Origin: Paragordius varius
Lineage: Eukaryota > Nematomorpha
Length of the DNA stretch: 64,000 bases
Reading direction: 5' to 3'
Assembly (NCBI GenBank): GCA_964247055.1
Contig: OZ176058.1
Span: 186,001 to 250,000, forward strand
Part shown: one piece after another, positions 1 through 13,427 of the stretch
Numbering within the stretch: position 1 is the stretch's first letter
Layout: each line of letters starts with the position of its first letter
Translations under genes and position numbers: made by a program
Notes under the pieces: generated by a model
Told to the model about the DNA's origin: nothing
Seen by the model: only the letters and a program-made list of their open reading frames with translations
Databases searched by the model: none

Positions 1-323
1 ATAAATTTTTAATTTTTATAAAATATTAATTTTTATAAATTATATTTTTTTTAAAATCTATAAATTTTTATTTAAATTATTAAAAAATATATAATTTATA
101 AAAAAATTAAATATTTTTTATAAAAAATAAATTTTTTATTTAAATATATATATACTATTTATAAAAATTTTTAAAAATTTTAATTTTTATTTTTTTATAA
201 ATTTTATTTTTATAAAAAATTTTTTTATAAAATATTTTTATAAAAATTAAATTTATAATTTTTAATATAAAATTTTTAATTTTTATAAAAAAATTTAAAA
301 ATTTTAATAAAATATTTTTTTAG
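1..323 (+). other. NAGK intron, left part
   Basis: Almost pure A/T with no recognisable coding sequence or ordered repeat. It ends at the TTTTTTTAG acceptor before the first visible exon. Confidence 0.75.
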
Positions 324-3300
324 AGGAAGTACCCATTCCACCTGTATAATTGTAAATGAAAAAGGAAATCTTTTAATTGAAGAACCCGTTATTGGGCCCC
401 CCATTAATCCTTGGGTATAATTTAGTTTTAAAAAATAATTTTTTATAAAAATTAAATTTTTTTATAAAAATTAATAATTTTTTAAAATAAAAAATTAAAT
501 TTTTAAAAAATTAATAATTTTTTTAACATATTTTTTATATATATTATATTATAAAAATATTAAATTTTTTAAAAAAAATTTATAAAAATATATTAAATTT
601 TTAAAAATATTATTTTTTTAAATTTAATATAGTTTTTGAAAAAATTATAAATTTCATAAAAAAATTTTAAAAAAAATATTTTTTTAAAAAAAAAAAAATT
701 ATAAAAAATTAATATATTAAAATATTAATATTATAAAATAAATATAAAATTAGTATATAAAATTATTAAATATAAAATAATTTTAAATTTATTATATTTT
801 TAAAATATTTTGAATAAAAATAATTATGTTGAAAATATAAAATATTAATAAAAAATATTTTTTTTAATTATAATTTTTTTTAAAAAATTTTAAAATTTTT
901 TTTATATATTAATTTTTTTTATACTTTATATAATTTTTTTTTAAATATAATTGATTTTTTAAATATTTTGATTAAAAATAATTAATAAATATATTTTTTT
1001 ATTTTTTAAAAATCTAATAAGTATAATAATTTTTTGATGTTTTTGGAACTAAATTAAATATGAAAAAATAATTTAAAAAAAATTGATAATATTAAATTAA
1101 TTGAAAATTTTAAAAATTAAAAAATATTAACAATTTAAATCTAAAATTAAAAATGTTTTATAAAGAATAAAATAAAAATATTTTGAATAAGAATTAAAAT
1201 AATTTTTAAAATGTTCTTAAAAAAAATAATTAATAAAAATATATTATTTTTTAACTAATTCTATTTTAATTTTTTAGGAATAAAATATTTTTAATTATAT
1301 ATTAAATTATAAATTATTTTAACATTAATTTGTGTTTATTTATTTTTTTATTATTTATATATTTTTTTCTTTTTTTTTTATTTCTCTAAAGTTTTTTAAA
1401 TTTTTTTATTTAATATTTATTTACTTTTTTTGTTTTTTTTAGTTAAATTTTTTTTAAATTCATTCTTTATTTTTTAATAAATTTTAATTTTTTTTTAATT
1501 TATTTATATAAAATTAAATATAGTTATATTTTTAAATTATATATTTATAAAAATAATTTTATTTTATAAATTTTATAAAAATAATTTTTTTTTATAAAAA
1601 ATTAAATTTAAAATATTAATATGTTTAAATTATATTATATAATTTAAAAATTATAATTAATATTTTTAATTTTTTTTTATTTTTTTTTATTTTTTTAGTT
1701 ATATCCAAATGAAGAATTATGGGCAAATCAAGTGGAAAATATTTTAAAAGAAGCTTTAAAACAATTTATTTTACAAAATAAAAAAAGTAATTTTAATTTA
1801 TTTTTTAATTTTTTTAAAAATATTTAATAAAATAAAAATATTATTTTTTTAAGATTTATAATTATTTATTATAATATTTGGTAAAGTTTTATTGTTTATA
1901 AATTAAATTTTATAATATTAAAATTCATATTTTATTTAAAATTTATAATTATTTATTATATATTTTTGGATAAAAGTATTTATAATATTAAAATAATTTA
2001 TAAATTTTATTTTATTCTAAATTAATAATTATTTATTATAATTTTTGTAAAAAAAAATTTTTTTATATTAATCTTATATAATATTTTTTAAAAAATTATT
2101 TTTTTAATATTATTTATTTATGAAGTTTATATTTTTTATTTTTTTTAAAATAATATTTTTTAAAAAATTATTTTTAATATTTTTTATTTAAGTTATTATT
2201 TTAATTTTTTTAAATATTTTAATATTTTTTAAATAAAAGTAATTTTAATATATAAAAAAAGTTTTTAAATTTTTTTAATTTTAAAATAATGTTTTTCATT
2301 TTATACATCAATATTATTCGAGAATTATTAATTTTTAATTTTTATTGTAAAAGATTTAATTATTTCTTTATTAATTTTTAAAAAAAGTAAATTAAAGGTT
2401 TTATTAAAATTTTTTTTAAAATATATAAATTTTTTTTTTAAATTAATTTTTATAAATAATTTTATAATAATTTTATTAATTTTTTTAATTTTTATTAATA
2501 ATATTCTAGAAAATTCTGAAAAATTGCCCATTTTAGATGCCCTGGTATAACTAAATTTAATTTTTAATAAAAAAAATTTTTTCTTTTTTTTAATATTAAT
2601 TTCATATATTGAATATTTATTTTTTAATTTTATTTTTTTAATATTAATTTATTTATATATAAAAACTTATTTTTTGAAATTAATTTTATTATAAAAAATT
2701 AATTTTAATTTGAATAATTTCGGTTTTATAAATATATTAAAAAATTGATTTTAAATAATTATTGCTTTTAAAATAATAATTAAAATTTAATTAAATTATG
2801 CTTCTAAGAAAATTTTTTTTAAAAAATTAAAGAAAAATAAATATTTATATTATATATTTATCATTTATTTTTAAAATTTAATTTAAAAATAAATAATAAT
2901 TTTATTATATTTTTTTAATTTATCAAAAAATTATATTTAAAAAAAAATTAATTAATTATTTATATTTTTCTTTAAAAAAATTTAATTAATTTAAAATTTA
3001 ATTATATATTTGTTATGCATATTATATTTTTAATTTTAAATAATTAAAAAAATATAATTTTATAAAAAATATTATTTAAAAAAAAAAAAATTATATATTT
3101 AAATTATTATAATTTTAAAAAATTATTTAAATTTTTTTTTAATTTTATTTTATTTTTAGGGAATAAGTACAAGTGGATCAGAACAGGCAGAACACGTGAT
3201 CAGATTGAGTCAGCTGCTCGAGTCTAGACTCGGACCCAATCAAGTAAATACTCGATTTTTAATTTTTTTGAAAAAAAAATTTTTTTTAATAAAAAAATTA

Positions 3301-6300
3301 ATAATTAAATTAATATTTTTAATTATATTTTTGATATTTTTTGATAATATAAATATTTTTGATTTTTTTATTTAATAAATTTTTTTTTAAATATTTTAGA
3401 ATTTTTTTGATTTTTATTAAATAAAATAATTAAATTCTTAAAAATAAGTTTTTTAAATAAAAAATGAATTATTTAAATAAAATTAATAAATTTTAAACGA
3501 ATTTTATATAAGTTAAGTAAAACTTTTGAAAACAAAATTAAAATAAAATTTATATTATAGAAAAAAAAAATAAAAATGTTAAAAAAATATTTTAATTAAG
3601 TTTTTAAAAAAAATATATAATTAAAATCATAAAAAATAATAAAAATTTTGATTTATTTTTTTTAAAAAAATAAATATAAAATATTTTTTGAAACCACAAA
3701 ATATTTATAATTATTGAAATAATATATTACTTTTTTTATCTTGAATAAAAATAATTTTCAAATTTTAAATTTTAAAATATTTTAAAATTGTCTAAATAAA
3801 TTATTATTTTAATTTTCTATTTAAATAATTATTCTAAAAATATTTTAATAATTTATTTTAGAAAGATCAGTCTTTAGTACTTACACAAAAACTGGTGATT
3901 AACCACGACACAGATGGCGCAATTTTTACCGGTTCTAATAAAGGTGCTTAACAAATATAATTTAACATTTTTTAATATTTTTTTATATACCTTTTTATTT
4001 AATATTTTGTATATTTTTTTAGATTTTTAAATTATTTATTTTTTTAATTTATAAATTATTTATTTTAATTTTTCAAATTTTTTATATTTTATATTATTAA
4101 TTTTACTAATGTAATTTTTGTTTTTACATTTTTCTAAATAATAATTAAATTATAAATATTTTTAATGGTATAAATAAAATTTAAAAATCTAATTTAAAAT
4201 TTTTAAAATATTAAAAAAAAATTATATTTTAATAAATAAATTAAATAATAATAAATCTTATTTTTAAATAAAATTTAATTATCTTTTATTTAAATAATTT
4301 AATTTATATCCTTTTAAAAAATATCAGGTGGTATAGTATTGATTGCAGGGACAGGATCAGCTGCTCAGCTGTTTTATCCACCCGTGTCAATGAATGAATG
4401 CAAATCATGTGATAATGTCATCGATGCCATAAGGACAGAAAAACAGCTGTTAAGCATGTGTGATAAATTCCGTATTGGGGGTTGGGGTTATGCCCTTGGT
4501 GATGAAGGATCAGGTGAGTTTTATAAATTTTTAATAAATAAATTTTTTTTTTAAAAAAAAATATTTTCTAAAAAAATATTATTTTTATTTATTTGGAAAT
4601 AAAAATTTCAAAATAAATTATTAATTATTAAAATAATTAGTAATTGAAAAAATAAATTTAAAATTAATTATTTATTACTTTTTAAATATTTATTTTCGAT
4701 TTTATCATTGATAAATATTTTTTTTTGATATTAAAATTTTTAAACAATTAATTTTAACTTTTTTAAAAATGGAAAAAATTATTATTTAAAAAATATTATT
4801 ATTATTTATTTGGAAAAAAATATTATTTTTAGAAATTTGGAAAATACTTATTTATTAAAAAATAATATAAATTAAAATGAATTGACTTTTACTTTAAATT
4901 CACCCTAAAATAAAATAAATTTTTTTTAAGATTAGAAATTATTTATATTTTTATATATTTTTAAAAAATAAAAATTTTGTTTTAATAAAAATATAATTAT
5001 AAACTATGCCATAAAAATATATTTCAGATTAATATTGAGTTATATTAGTTCAAAAACACATTTTATATTTTTAGGGTGAAATTCGAATTGTAAATGGAAA
5101 TTGATTTTCAAAAATAAAATAAAAATATTATTGAAATTATTTTTTAAAAAATAATTTATTAAAAAATAAATTTAAAATTAAATAATCATTTTTTTAACAT
5201 TTATTTCTTTTTAAAATTTTATTTTTTATTCGAAAATCATATATTTTTTTTAAGTGAAAAATACAGTTTTAAAATATATATGTTTTTTAATTTTAATACA
5301 TTTATATATTATTGATTTAATAATCGTTAAAATATAATAATAAATAGCTTTTTATTAATTTTTAATAATTTTTATTTTATTTTTTTTTAAAATTTAATTT
5401 TAAAATTTTTTTTTATTTTTTTCATAGCTTATCACATTGCCTGGTCTGCTATAAAATACGTTTATGATTCTGAAGATGGCCTCCTTTTAACTTCACCGCA
5501 ATCAGCTGATTTAGATACGTCATATGTTAAGGAGCGCATATATACTTATTTTAAGGTAAAATATTATAAAATTTTTATACAGCTGTTTTATTTAATTTTT
5601 AGGAAATAATACTTTGTTAAATTGTAATATTTCGAATTATCAGCTGTTTTTATTTAATTTTTTAGTTTTATATAATTAAATATATTTATTAGTTTTATAT
5701 AATTAAATATATTATGAAATTAATTGTTTTTACTTATTTGTGATTAACATTAATTATTTAAAATTATTAATTATTCCTTTTATTTTATATTTGCAGTTTA
5801 AAACAATGAGTTATATTTAGAAAAGTGAAATTTAAAACAATAGTATGGTTGGTTTGTCTTTAAGAAAAAAAATTTGTCTTTTTTTATTTGTCCGTATATT
5901 TTCAATTTTTACTGTAAAATTGTATGATCAGCTGTTTATAAACTCAGCTGTTTTTGAATGAATGAATGTTTAATTTAGATGAATCATATGGATGGCACAT
6001 TGGCATATTTTAAATTTTGGATGTTTTTAACAATAAATGTAGATGCTTTTATAAAAAAAATTAGTTTTCCAATATATTAAATTAAAATCACCTGATTTTT
6101 TGTTTTTTAAAAAAACAAATTAGTTAAGTTTTTAATTTTATAATTACATATGATTTGGATGAAATAAAAAACTTAATTCCAGATGTATATTTTTGGATTA
6201 AACTTTACAAATTTATATTTTACTGATTTTAAATTTTGCAACTCAGCTGTTTTATGAATGAATGAATGTTTATTTTAGATGAATTATATGGATGGCACAT

Positions 6301-6665
6301 TGGCATATTTTATAAAAAGTTTGGATGTTTTTAACAATAAATGTAGATGCTTTTATAAAAAAATTTAGTTTTCCAATATATTTAATTAAAATCACCTGAT
6401 TTTTTCGTTTTTTCAAAAATAAATAGGCTTTTTACTTTTTTTGAAAAAACACATATGATTTGGATGAAATAATTAACTTAATTCCTTGAATTATAATAAT
6501 AATGTAAATATATATTTTACTGATTTTAAATTTTGCAACTCAGCTGTTTAATGAATAAATGAATGATTTCTTTAGATGAATCATATGGACGACATCTTGC
6601 CATACTTTTTATTATAATATGATTTTACTAAATCTTTGGCTATAAATAACTGTGTTTTAACATTA

Positions 6666-6697
<32 letters not shown>

Positions 6698-9125
6698 TTA
6701 CTTGGTAAAATTTAAAAAATATTTAATTAAAAAAATCAGCTGTTTATAACTCAGCTGTTTTTAAATGAATCAATGTTTATTTTAGATGATTTATATGGAG
6801 GATATATTGCCATACTTTTTTTTATAATATGATTTTACTAAATCTTTGGCTATAAATAACTCTTTTTAAAATTTATTATATACATTTTATTACTTGGTAA
6901 AATTTGGAATATATTTAATTTAAAAAATCAGCTGTTTATATCAAACTCAGCTGTTTTTGAATATGAATGCATGTTTATTTTAGATGAATCATATGGACGA
7001 TATGTTGCCATACTTTTTCTTATAATATGATTATACTAAAGCTTTTGGCTATAAATAACTCTTTTTTATAACATAATTTATTATATATATTTTTACTTGA
7101 TAAAATTTGGAAAATATTTAATTTAAATGATTAATCAGCTGTTTATATAAAACTCAGCTGTTTTATGAATGAATGTTTATTTTAGATGAATTATATGGAC
7201 TATATATCAGCAGTTTGATAAACCTCTATAAATAACTCTTTTTTAAACATTATTAATCATATATATATTTTTACTTGGTAAAATTTGGAAAATATTTAAT
7301 TTAAATGATTAATCAGCTGTTTATATAAAACTCAGCTGTTTTATGAATGAATGTTTATTTTAGATGAATTATATGGACTATATATCAGCAGTTTGATAAA
7401 CCTCTATAAATAACTCTTTTTTAAACATTATTAATTATATATATATATATATATATATTTACATGGTAAAATTTGAGAAATCTTAAATTTAAATAATCAG
7501 CTGTTTAATCACTATCAGCTGTTTTTACATGAAATGTTTATTTTAGATGAATCATATGGGACGATATTTTGCCATACTTATTATAATATTTTACTAAACC
7601 TTTTGGCTAAAAATAACTGTTTTTTAAACATTATTGATTGTATATATTTTTACTTGATAAAATTTGGAAAATATTTAATTTAAATGATTAATCAGCTGTT
7701 TATATAAAACTCAGCTGTTTTATGAATGAATGTTTATTTTAGATGAATCATATGGACGATATCTTGCCATACTTAAATAACTCTTTTTAAAATTTATTAT
7801 ATATATTTTATTACTTGATAAAATTTGTAAAATCTTTAATTTAAAAAATCAGCTGTTTAATCACTACCAGCTGTTTTTGAATGAATGAATGTTTATTTTA
7901 GATGAATTATATGGACTATATATCAGCAGTTTGATAAACCTTTGGCTATAAATAACTGTTTTTTAACATTATTAATTATATATATATTTTTACTTGATAA
8001 AATTTGGAAAATATTTAATGATTAATCAGCTGTTTATATAAAACTCAGCTGTTTTATGAATGTATTTTTATTTTAGATGATTTATATGGTAGATATCTTG
8101 CTATACTTTTTTTATAATATGATTTTACTAAACCTTTGGCTATAAATAACTGTTTTTTAAACATTATTAATTATATATATATATTTTTAATTGGTAAAAT
8201 TAAATTATTTAATTTAAAAATCAGATGTTTATAACTCAGCTGTTTTATGAATGAATGAATGTTTATTTTAGATGAATCATATGGACGACATCTTGCCGTA
8301 CTTTTATCAGCAGTTTGATAAACCTTTCATTGCCAAATTTTGTATGGAAATTGTTGAAGGTTTTTAATTTTTAAATTATTTTAAATAAAATTATTATTAT
8401 TTTTATTTTAAAAAAAATTAAAAAAAAAATTTTTTTAAATTAATTTTTTATATTTATTTGATTTTATTATATTTAATAATTTTTGATGTTTTTTTATATT
8501 TTTCATTTTTTTAAAATTGAATTTTTTTAGTAAAATTTTTTTTACTTATATAAAAAATAGGTTTGACTTTTTTATTTAAATTAATTATTATTTAAATTTT
8601 TTTTTATTTTTTATGAATATTATAAATAATGAAAATTAAGAAAATTATATGATATTTTTTATAAAGTTATTTTTAAAAAAATTTAATAAAATTTTTATAA
8701 CCTGAAATAATAATTATTTTTGTATAACAAAACAATAATCTGAAATTTTCATTATTTATTATTCGAATTTTATTTTATATTTTATAATTTTTTGTATTTA
8801 ATTATTTTGTTTTATTCTATAAAAATTAATTTAATTTTGTATTTTACTGTATTAAAAAGGCGCGCAAAAAGGCGACAGCTTATGCATTAAACTCCTGGAA
8901 ACAGCTGGTTTCGATTTGGGAAGGCATTTGGTGGCGCTTTTATCAAAGGCTGATTTAGTATAAAATTTTAATATTTTTATAATATTATTCAATTAAAAAG
9001 TAATTGAAGATTATTCTTAAAAATATTTATATATTTTTTTAAGATTTAAATTATTTTTTATATTTAGAAATGATTAAAATTTCTTTTTTTAAATTATTAT
9101 AATATTTTAGATAATTTTGTTAATA

Positions 9126-9162
<37 letters not shown>

Positions 9163-12100
9163 AATAATTGTTTTTTATATTTTTAGAAAATATTATTTTT
9201 TAAAGCAATTCAAAACATTTGTTAAATAAATATATATATATATATATAATAACTTAATATTAAATAAAAAATTTTAGTTAAACTTTATTTTTAATTTAAT
9301 TTAGACCAAATTTTTAAAAAATTAATATTAATTTTAATTTTTTTATAAAATATTATTTTTTAGAGAAATTTAAAATATCTATCAAAAAATTTTAATTTAA
9401 ATTTATTTTTTATTAATAATTTTATTTAAAAAATAAATTTTTGATTTAAAAATGTTTAATTAAAAAATTATGAATTTTGTTTTAAAAAAGACTAATTTTT
9501 AAAAGCCATTTTAAAATATTAAAAAAAAATTAGTTTTTTATATTGATTATTAAATTTTTATTTAGGATTATTTTAAAATAATTTATTTTGTTTAGAAAAA
9601 ATACTAATATATATAAAAAATTATTTAATAATTTTATTTTTAATATAAATATTAATTTTTAAAATATTTTATTTAAATATTTTATTAATTATTTTTATTT
9701 TTAATTTTTTAGAGCAAATTTAATGGTAGTATTCAAGTGGTTTGCGTGGGCGCCGTTTTTAAAAGTTGGAAATTCTTAAGAAATGGTATTTTTTTAAATT
9801 TTTATAATTTTTAAAAAAAAATTTAAAAAAAAAATTTATTAAAAACAGCTGTTTGATATATTTTTCTAATTTTTATTAACTTTTCAAAAAAAATTATTTA
9901 AAAGTTGGAAATTCCTTAAAAATGGTATTTTAAATTTTTATTAAAAAAAATTAATAAAAAATTAAAATTAAATAAAAACAGCTGTGCTTAAATATATTAA
10001 AAATTTTAATTTTTTTAATTTATTTAAAAAAAATATTTATTAAAAAGTTGGAAATTACTAAGAAATTGTATTTTTTTTATTTTTTTAAATTTTTAAATAA
10101 AATAATTTAAAAAAAATAAAATTTATTAAAAACAGCTGTGCTTAAATATATTAAAAATTTTAATTTTTTTAATTTATTTTAATTTAAATTATTTATTAAT
10201 AAAATTTATAAATAATTTGTTTGAATTTATTTTATCAATCATTTTTATTTAATATAAATTAGAATTTATTAAAAACAACTGTGCTTAAATATATTTAAAA
10301 AAATAAAATTTATTAAAAACAGCTGTGCTTAAATATTTTTTATATATAATAAAAATCATAATCTAATATATTTTTGTTTTTTTATCAATCTTTGTTTAAA
10401 AATATTATATATTAAAATAAAATATTTAAGTAATTTTTTTGAATTTATTTTAATGTTTTTTAAATCCTTTTTAAAAAAATAAAATTTATTAAAAACAGCT
10501 GTGCTCAAATATTTTTTTAAAAATTAATAAATAATTTGTATGAATTTATTTTATCAGTCACTTTTTTAAAAGATATGCAAAAAAATTATTAATAAAATTA
10601 AAAAATAATTTTTTTGAATTCATTTAAAAAAAATATAAATTTACCATGATTAATAAGTAATTATTTTTTAGTATAAATTTCAAAATAATGAAAAAATCAT
10701 TAGAAATTTCAGTTTATTAAAAAATTTAAAATAAATAATTTATAAAAAAAATGTAAAATATATTTCACAAAATATTTTTTCAGTTGACTAAAAAAATTAT
10801 TATAACAAAAAACAGCTGATTTTTATAATTTATTTCCAAAACAGTTGTTTGCTAAATATAAAATTAAAACAGCTGGTCTATAAATAAAATATTATTTTAA
10901 TAAACAGCTATTTGCTAAATTTTTACTAAAACAGCTGATCACGATTTTTTCAAACTATTCATTTTTATATAAATAATATTTTTATTTTACAGTTAAACTA
11001 AATTTTTACGGACAAAACGTGGAAAACTATAAAGTAGGATATATTAAGGATTAAAAAAGTAAGATTTTTATAAAAAAAACAAATTTTGTCTTTATATTTT
11101 TACGACGTTTTGTCCGTATAATTTCAATTTTTATTGTAAATTAATATTTTTTTATATCTTAAAATATTGAATTTATTATGTGAAAAATAACTAACAATTT
11201 TATATATTCTAAAATAGCTCTAAAAGTGAATTTTCTTAGAAATGGTAAATTTTTTTTTATAAAAATCTCATTAAAATGTATTTGGTTTTAAAATATAGAA
11301 TATTTTCTTAATTTTTAATTTATATATATTTTTATTATATTTGCAGGTTTTTTTGATTGCCTACGACTTCGCTTTGACATTAAAACATGTGATACATCCC
11401 AAAATATTTCTTCTTTAGAAAAGTCTGCAAAACTTCTAGAAAATTCTTCAAAAACTATTAGTTTAGAACCAAAAAATAGTACAGAAACTTTAAATTTTAC
11501 TAAAAATCCTTTAGAAACCTCGATTTTTCCAGAAAATACTTCTTCTATAGATAAGTCTCTAAAACTTTTAGAAAATTCTTCAAAAACTTTAAATTTAGAA
11601 CCAAAAAATTGTATAAAAGCTTTAAATTTAACACAAAATAGCTCAGAAACTATCATCAATTCTAATAATCTAGAAAATTCTCTGCAAGTCAACAATCCCT
11701 CTTTAAACCAACAAAAAACAGAAAATTTTCAAGATTTAAATGAAAAAATTGTAGGAATTAGTTTAGAAAACAGTTCAGAAAATTCCGATAAAAACTCTCA
11801 AAATTTTGAACAAAAACCCTTAGAAAAAAATTCTATAGAAATTCCAAAATTTCAAAATCCTAAAAGTTTAAAAAGTTCTGAAAATTCTATAGAAATTCCA
11901 AATTTTCAAGATTTAAGCCAAAAAAATACCCTAGAAACCTCTAAAATTACACAAAAATCCGAAAAAAAATCTTTAGAAAAGCAAAATCCTAAAAATTCTG
12001 AAAAAACCTCAGAAAATTGTTTAGAAATTCCAAATTCTGAAAATTTTGAAGAAAAACCCGAAAAAAATTTAGAAAATTTTGAAGATTTAAGTCAAACTAC

Positions 12101-12383
12101 TCTAAACAGTTCAGAAATCTTTAAAATACAAGATTCTGATAAAAACTGTTCGTTTAATACTAAAAATTCTGAAAAAACCTCAGAAAATTGTTTAGAAAAG
12201 CAAAATCCTAAAAATTTAGAAAGTTCTGAATTCAAAATATGCTTGGGTCATTTAAAACAAACAGCTGCTTTTGGGGCGTCTTATATTGCGGCCTTTACCC
12301 TTTTAAAGGGCCTTAAAATACCCCTCGAATATGAAAATATGTTGGATACCTTAGAAGAATTCTATTGTTTTACTGTGAAATAA
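324..12383 (+). CDS. NAGK: N-acetyl-D-glucosamine kinase (5' end outside window)
   Basis: ATP-dependent phosphorylation of N-acetylglucosamine to its 6-phosphate, in cytosolic amino-sugar salvage (ASKHA/BadF-BadG family). Exons: 324-414, 1699-1786, 2510-2544, 3160-3243, 3862-3943, 4328-4513, 5428-5555, 8272-8359, 8860-8957, 9713-9785, 11347-12383. All junctions are GT/AG and the phases join without a break. Family landmarks in order: GGSTHST (phosphate loop), LGISTSGSEQ, NHDTDGAIFTGSNKGG, LIAGTGSAAQL, GGWGYALGDEGSAYHIAW, GAQKGDS, GRHLVALL, VVCVGAVFKSW, and a C-terminal helix ending FYCFTVK. The first exon here begins in phase 2 (the last base of a Gly codon), so the start codon and about 7-10 residues lie to the left. 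About 662 codons are visible against about 344 residues in mammals. The excess is mostly a low-complexity insertion in the last exon. AATAAA overlaps the stop codon. Confidence 0.93.
415..5427 (+). other. NAGK introns between exons 324-414 and 5428-5555 (no exon echoes)
   Basis: The introns 415-1698, 1787-2509, 2545-3159, 3244-3861, 3944-4327 and 4514-5427 are A/T-only. I see no copies of exon edges and no CAGCTG in them, unlike the later introns of the same gene. The only ordered element is a family B palindromic element at about 4,885-5,098. They serve as an internal contrast to the echo-bearing introns. Confidence 0.7.
4885..5098. mobile_element. Family B palindromic element in a NAGK intron
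   Basis: A roughly 215-base element with inverted ends: AAATTCACCCT at the left and AGGGTGAAATTCGAATTGTA at the right. Its interior is the A/T stretch shared with the copies at 21,491, 31,042, 34,271 and 60,551. The left end is degraded. Confidence 0.65.
5556..8271 (+). repeat. Tandem array echoing the 5' edge of NAGK exon 8272-8359
   Basis: About nine direct repeats, most of 150-300 bases, each carrying paired CAGCTG sites, GAATGAATG, a TTTATTTTAG acceptor, and then the first 20-45 bases of the next exon in decayed form (ATGAATCATATGGACGA and variants). Recognisable echoes begin near 5,978, 6,278, 6,574, 6,786, 6,983, 7,184, 7,364, 7,543, 7,742, 7,900 and 8,074. The unit covering about 7,125-7,270 is repeated almost exactly at about 7,305-7,450. 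The true exon follows at 8,272. Several echoes also hold a later exon piece (ATCAGCAGTTTGATAAACC), so some units derive from a longer stretch with the middle lost. About two dozen CAGCTG sites lie in this one intron. Confidence 0.9.
5781..5917. mobile_element. Family A palindromic element, one half
   Basis: The right half of the family A short DNA element: AAAGTATGG-like segment, TTTGTCTTT, TTGTCCGTAT and the terminal TTTTTACTGTA. It sits in the long NAGK intron next to the echo array. The other half is missing, so this is a truncated copy. Confidence 0.6.
9786..11346 (+). repeat. NAGK last intron: donor-edge echoes and CAGCTG units
   Basis: The end of exon 9713-9785 (AAAAGTTGGAAATTCTTAAG, then AAATGGTATTT) is echoed near 9,900, 10,043 and, more weakly, 11,222. 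Between them AAAACAGCTGTG-type sites recur near 9,845, 9,977, 10,132, 10,318 and 10,496, with an AAAACAACTGTG variant near 10,272, followed by further sites at 10,810-10,935. A shortened family A element lies at 10,988-11,142. Confidence 0.75.
10988..11142. mobile_element. Family A palindromic element, internally deleted
   Basis: Both ends are present: TACAGTTAAACTAAATTTTT with ACGGACAAAACGT at the left, and ACGTTTTGTCCGTATAATTT with TTTTTATTGTA at the right. The centre is shortened to about 150 bases overall. Confidence 0.7.
11347..12383 (+). other. NAGK: NAGK terminal exon with a low-complexity insertion of about 280 residues
   Basis: This exon reads open for 344 codons and then TAA, in a region so A/T-rich that stops are otherwise frequent, so it is very probably translated. 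It begins GFFDCLRLRFD and ends with the family's C-terminal segment (CLGHLKQTAAFGASYIAAF onward). Between roughly 11,390 and 12,230 lies a segment made mostly of Leu, Glu, Asn, Ser, Lys, Thr and Pro with no methionine. It contains internal near-repeats: ENSSKT followed by LEPKN appears twice, and SEKTSENCLE appears twice. In mammalian NAGK this position is only a short loop before the last helices. I infer a disordered surface insertion; its function is unknown. Confidence 0.85.
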
Positions 12384-13080
12384 ATCGAAATTTATTAAAT
12401 TTTTGATAAATTTAGAAAAATTTTTTAAATAATTTTAAGGGAAATGAAAAAGAGTTTATAAAAAATTATAAAATGCCTAAATAATATTTTAAGAAAATTC
12501 CGAAAGAATTTTATGTATTTTGCTGAAAAAATTGACATTATTCCATAAATTTTGCAATAAATTTGTTCATTACTTTTTGAAATAAATCGAAATTTATTAA
12601 ATTTTTGATAAATTTTAATAATTTTAAGAGAGTTTAGAAGTTTATAAATGATACCTTAAGGGAATTTTGAAGGAATTTTGAAGAAATTTTATGAAATTTC
12701 GAAAGAATTTGCCAAAAAAGGAAAAAATTGACATTATTACATAAAAATTTGCAATAAATTTGTTGAATTCATTTTTTAGTGAAATAAATCGAAATTTATT
12801 AAATTTTTGATAAATTTTAATAATTTTAAGAGAGTTTAGAAGTTTATAAATGATATTTTAAGGGAATTTTGAAGGAATTTTACGAATTTTATATATTTTG
12901 CTAAAAAAATGGAAAAAATTGACATTATTACATAAAAATTTGCAATAAATTTGTTGAATTCATTACTTTTTATATATACCCTTTGATTATGAAAATATGT
13001 TGGATATATATTACAAAATTTTTACTATATTGTAAAATGAAATAAATTGAAATATATTAAATTTTTGATAAATTTCAAAA
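12375..13080 (+). repeat. Tandem copies of the NAGK stop-codon region
   Basis: The segment GAAATAAATCGAAATTTATT plus AAATTTTTGATAAATTT, which includes the NAGK stop codon at 12,381, recurs near 12,580, 12,780 and 13,037, a period of about 200 bases. Near 12,970-13,005 a fragment of upstream coding sequence (GATTATGAAAATATGTTGGA) is also copied. Each copy carries AATAAA and might serve as an alternative polyadenylation signal. This is the same process as the exon-edge echoes, here at a gene end. Confidence 0.85.
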
Positions 13081-13081
13081 A

Positions 13082-13326
13082 ATACAGTAAAAATTAAAAA
13101 AGACCAAAACTTTTTATCTAAAAGACAAGCCCATATACATTTTCAAACCTAAATTAATCCTAATAAAACTATTTAATAATAAGCCAAATATATATAATTA
13201 ATTATTTTACCAATATATACATCTCAGTTTTATACTATTAAGATTTAAAAAGTATGGTTGGTGGTCTTTTAGAAAAAAAAATGTTTGTCTTTATATTTTG
13301 TTTTGTCCGTATAAATTTAATTTTTA
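13082..13326. mobile_element. Family A palindromic element (near full length)
   Basis: A short non-autonomous DNA element of about 245 bases with long inverted ends. It begins TACAGTAAAAATT and ends AATTTTTACTGTA. Inside each end lie an AAAGAC segment, then AAAGACAAGCCCATA at the left and TATGGTTGGTGGTCTTTT at the right. The CAGT terminus next to TA is typical of Tc1/mariner-type elements. No coding sequence. Confidence 0.75.
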
Positions 13327-13427
13327 CTGTAAATATTATAATTTAGCAAAATCATGCGTGAATTAACGAAATAAATTGCAATAAATTATATATATTTAAC
13401 TCTGTAATTTTTAAGCATCTATATTGA

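Noticed and set aside
11315-11695. Open frame on the minus strand opposite the NAGK insertion
   Set aside because: It mirrors the repetitive coding strand; the plus strand has the full NAGK C-terminus in frame through the same bases, and the minus frame has no family signal.
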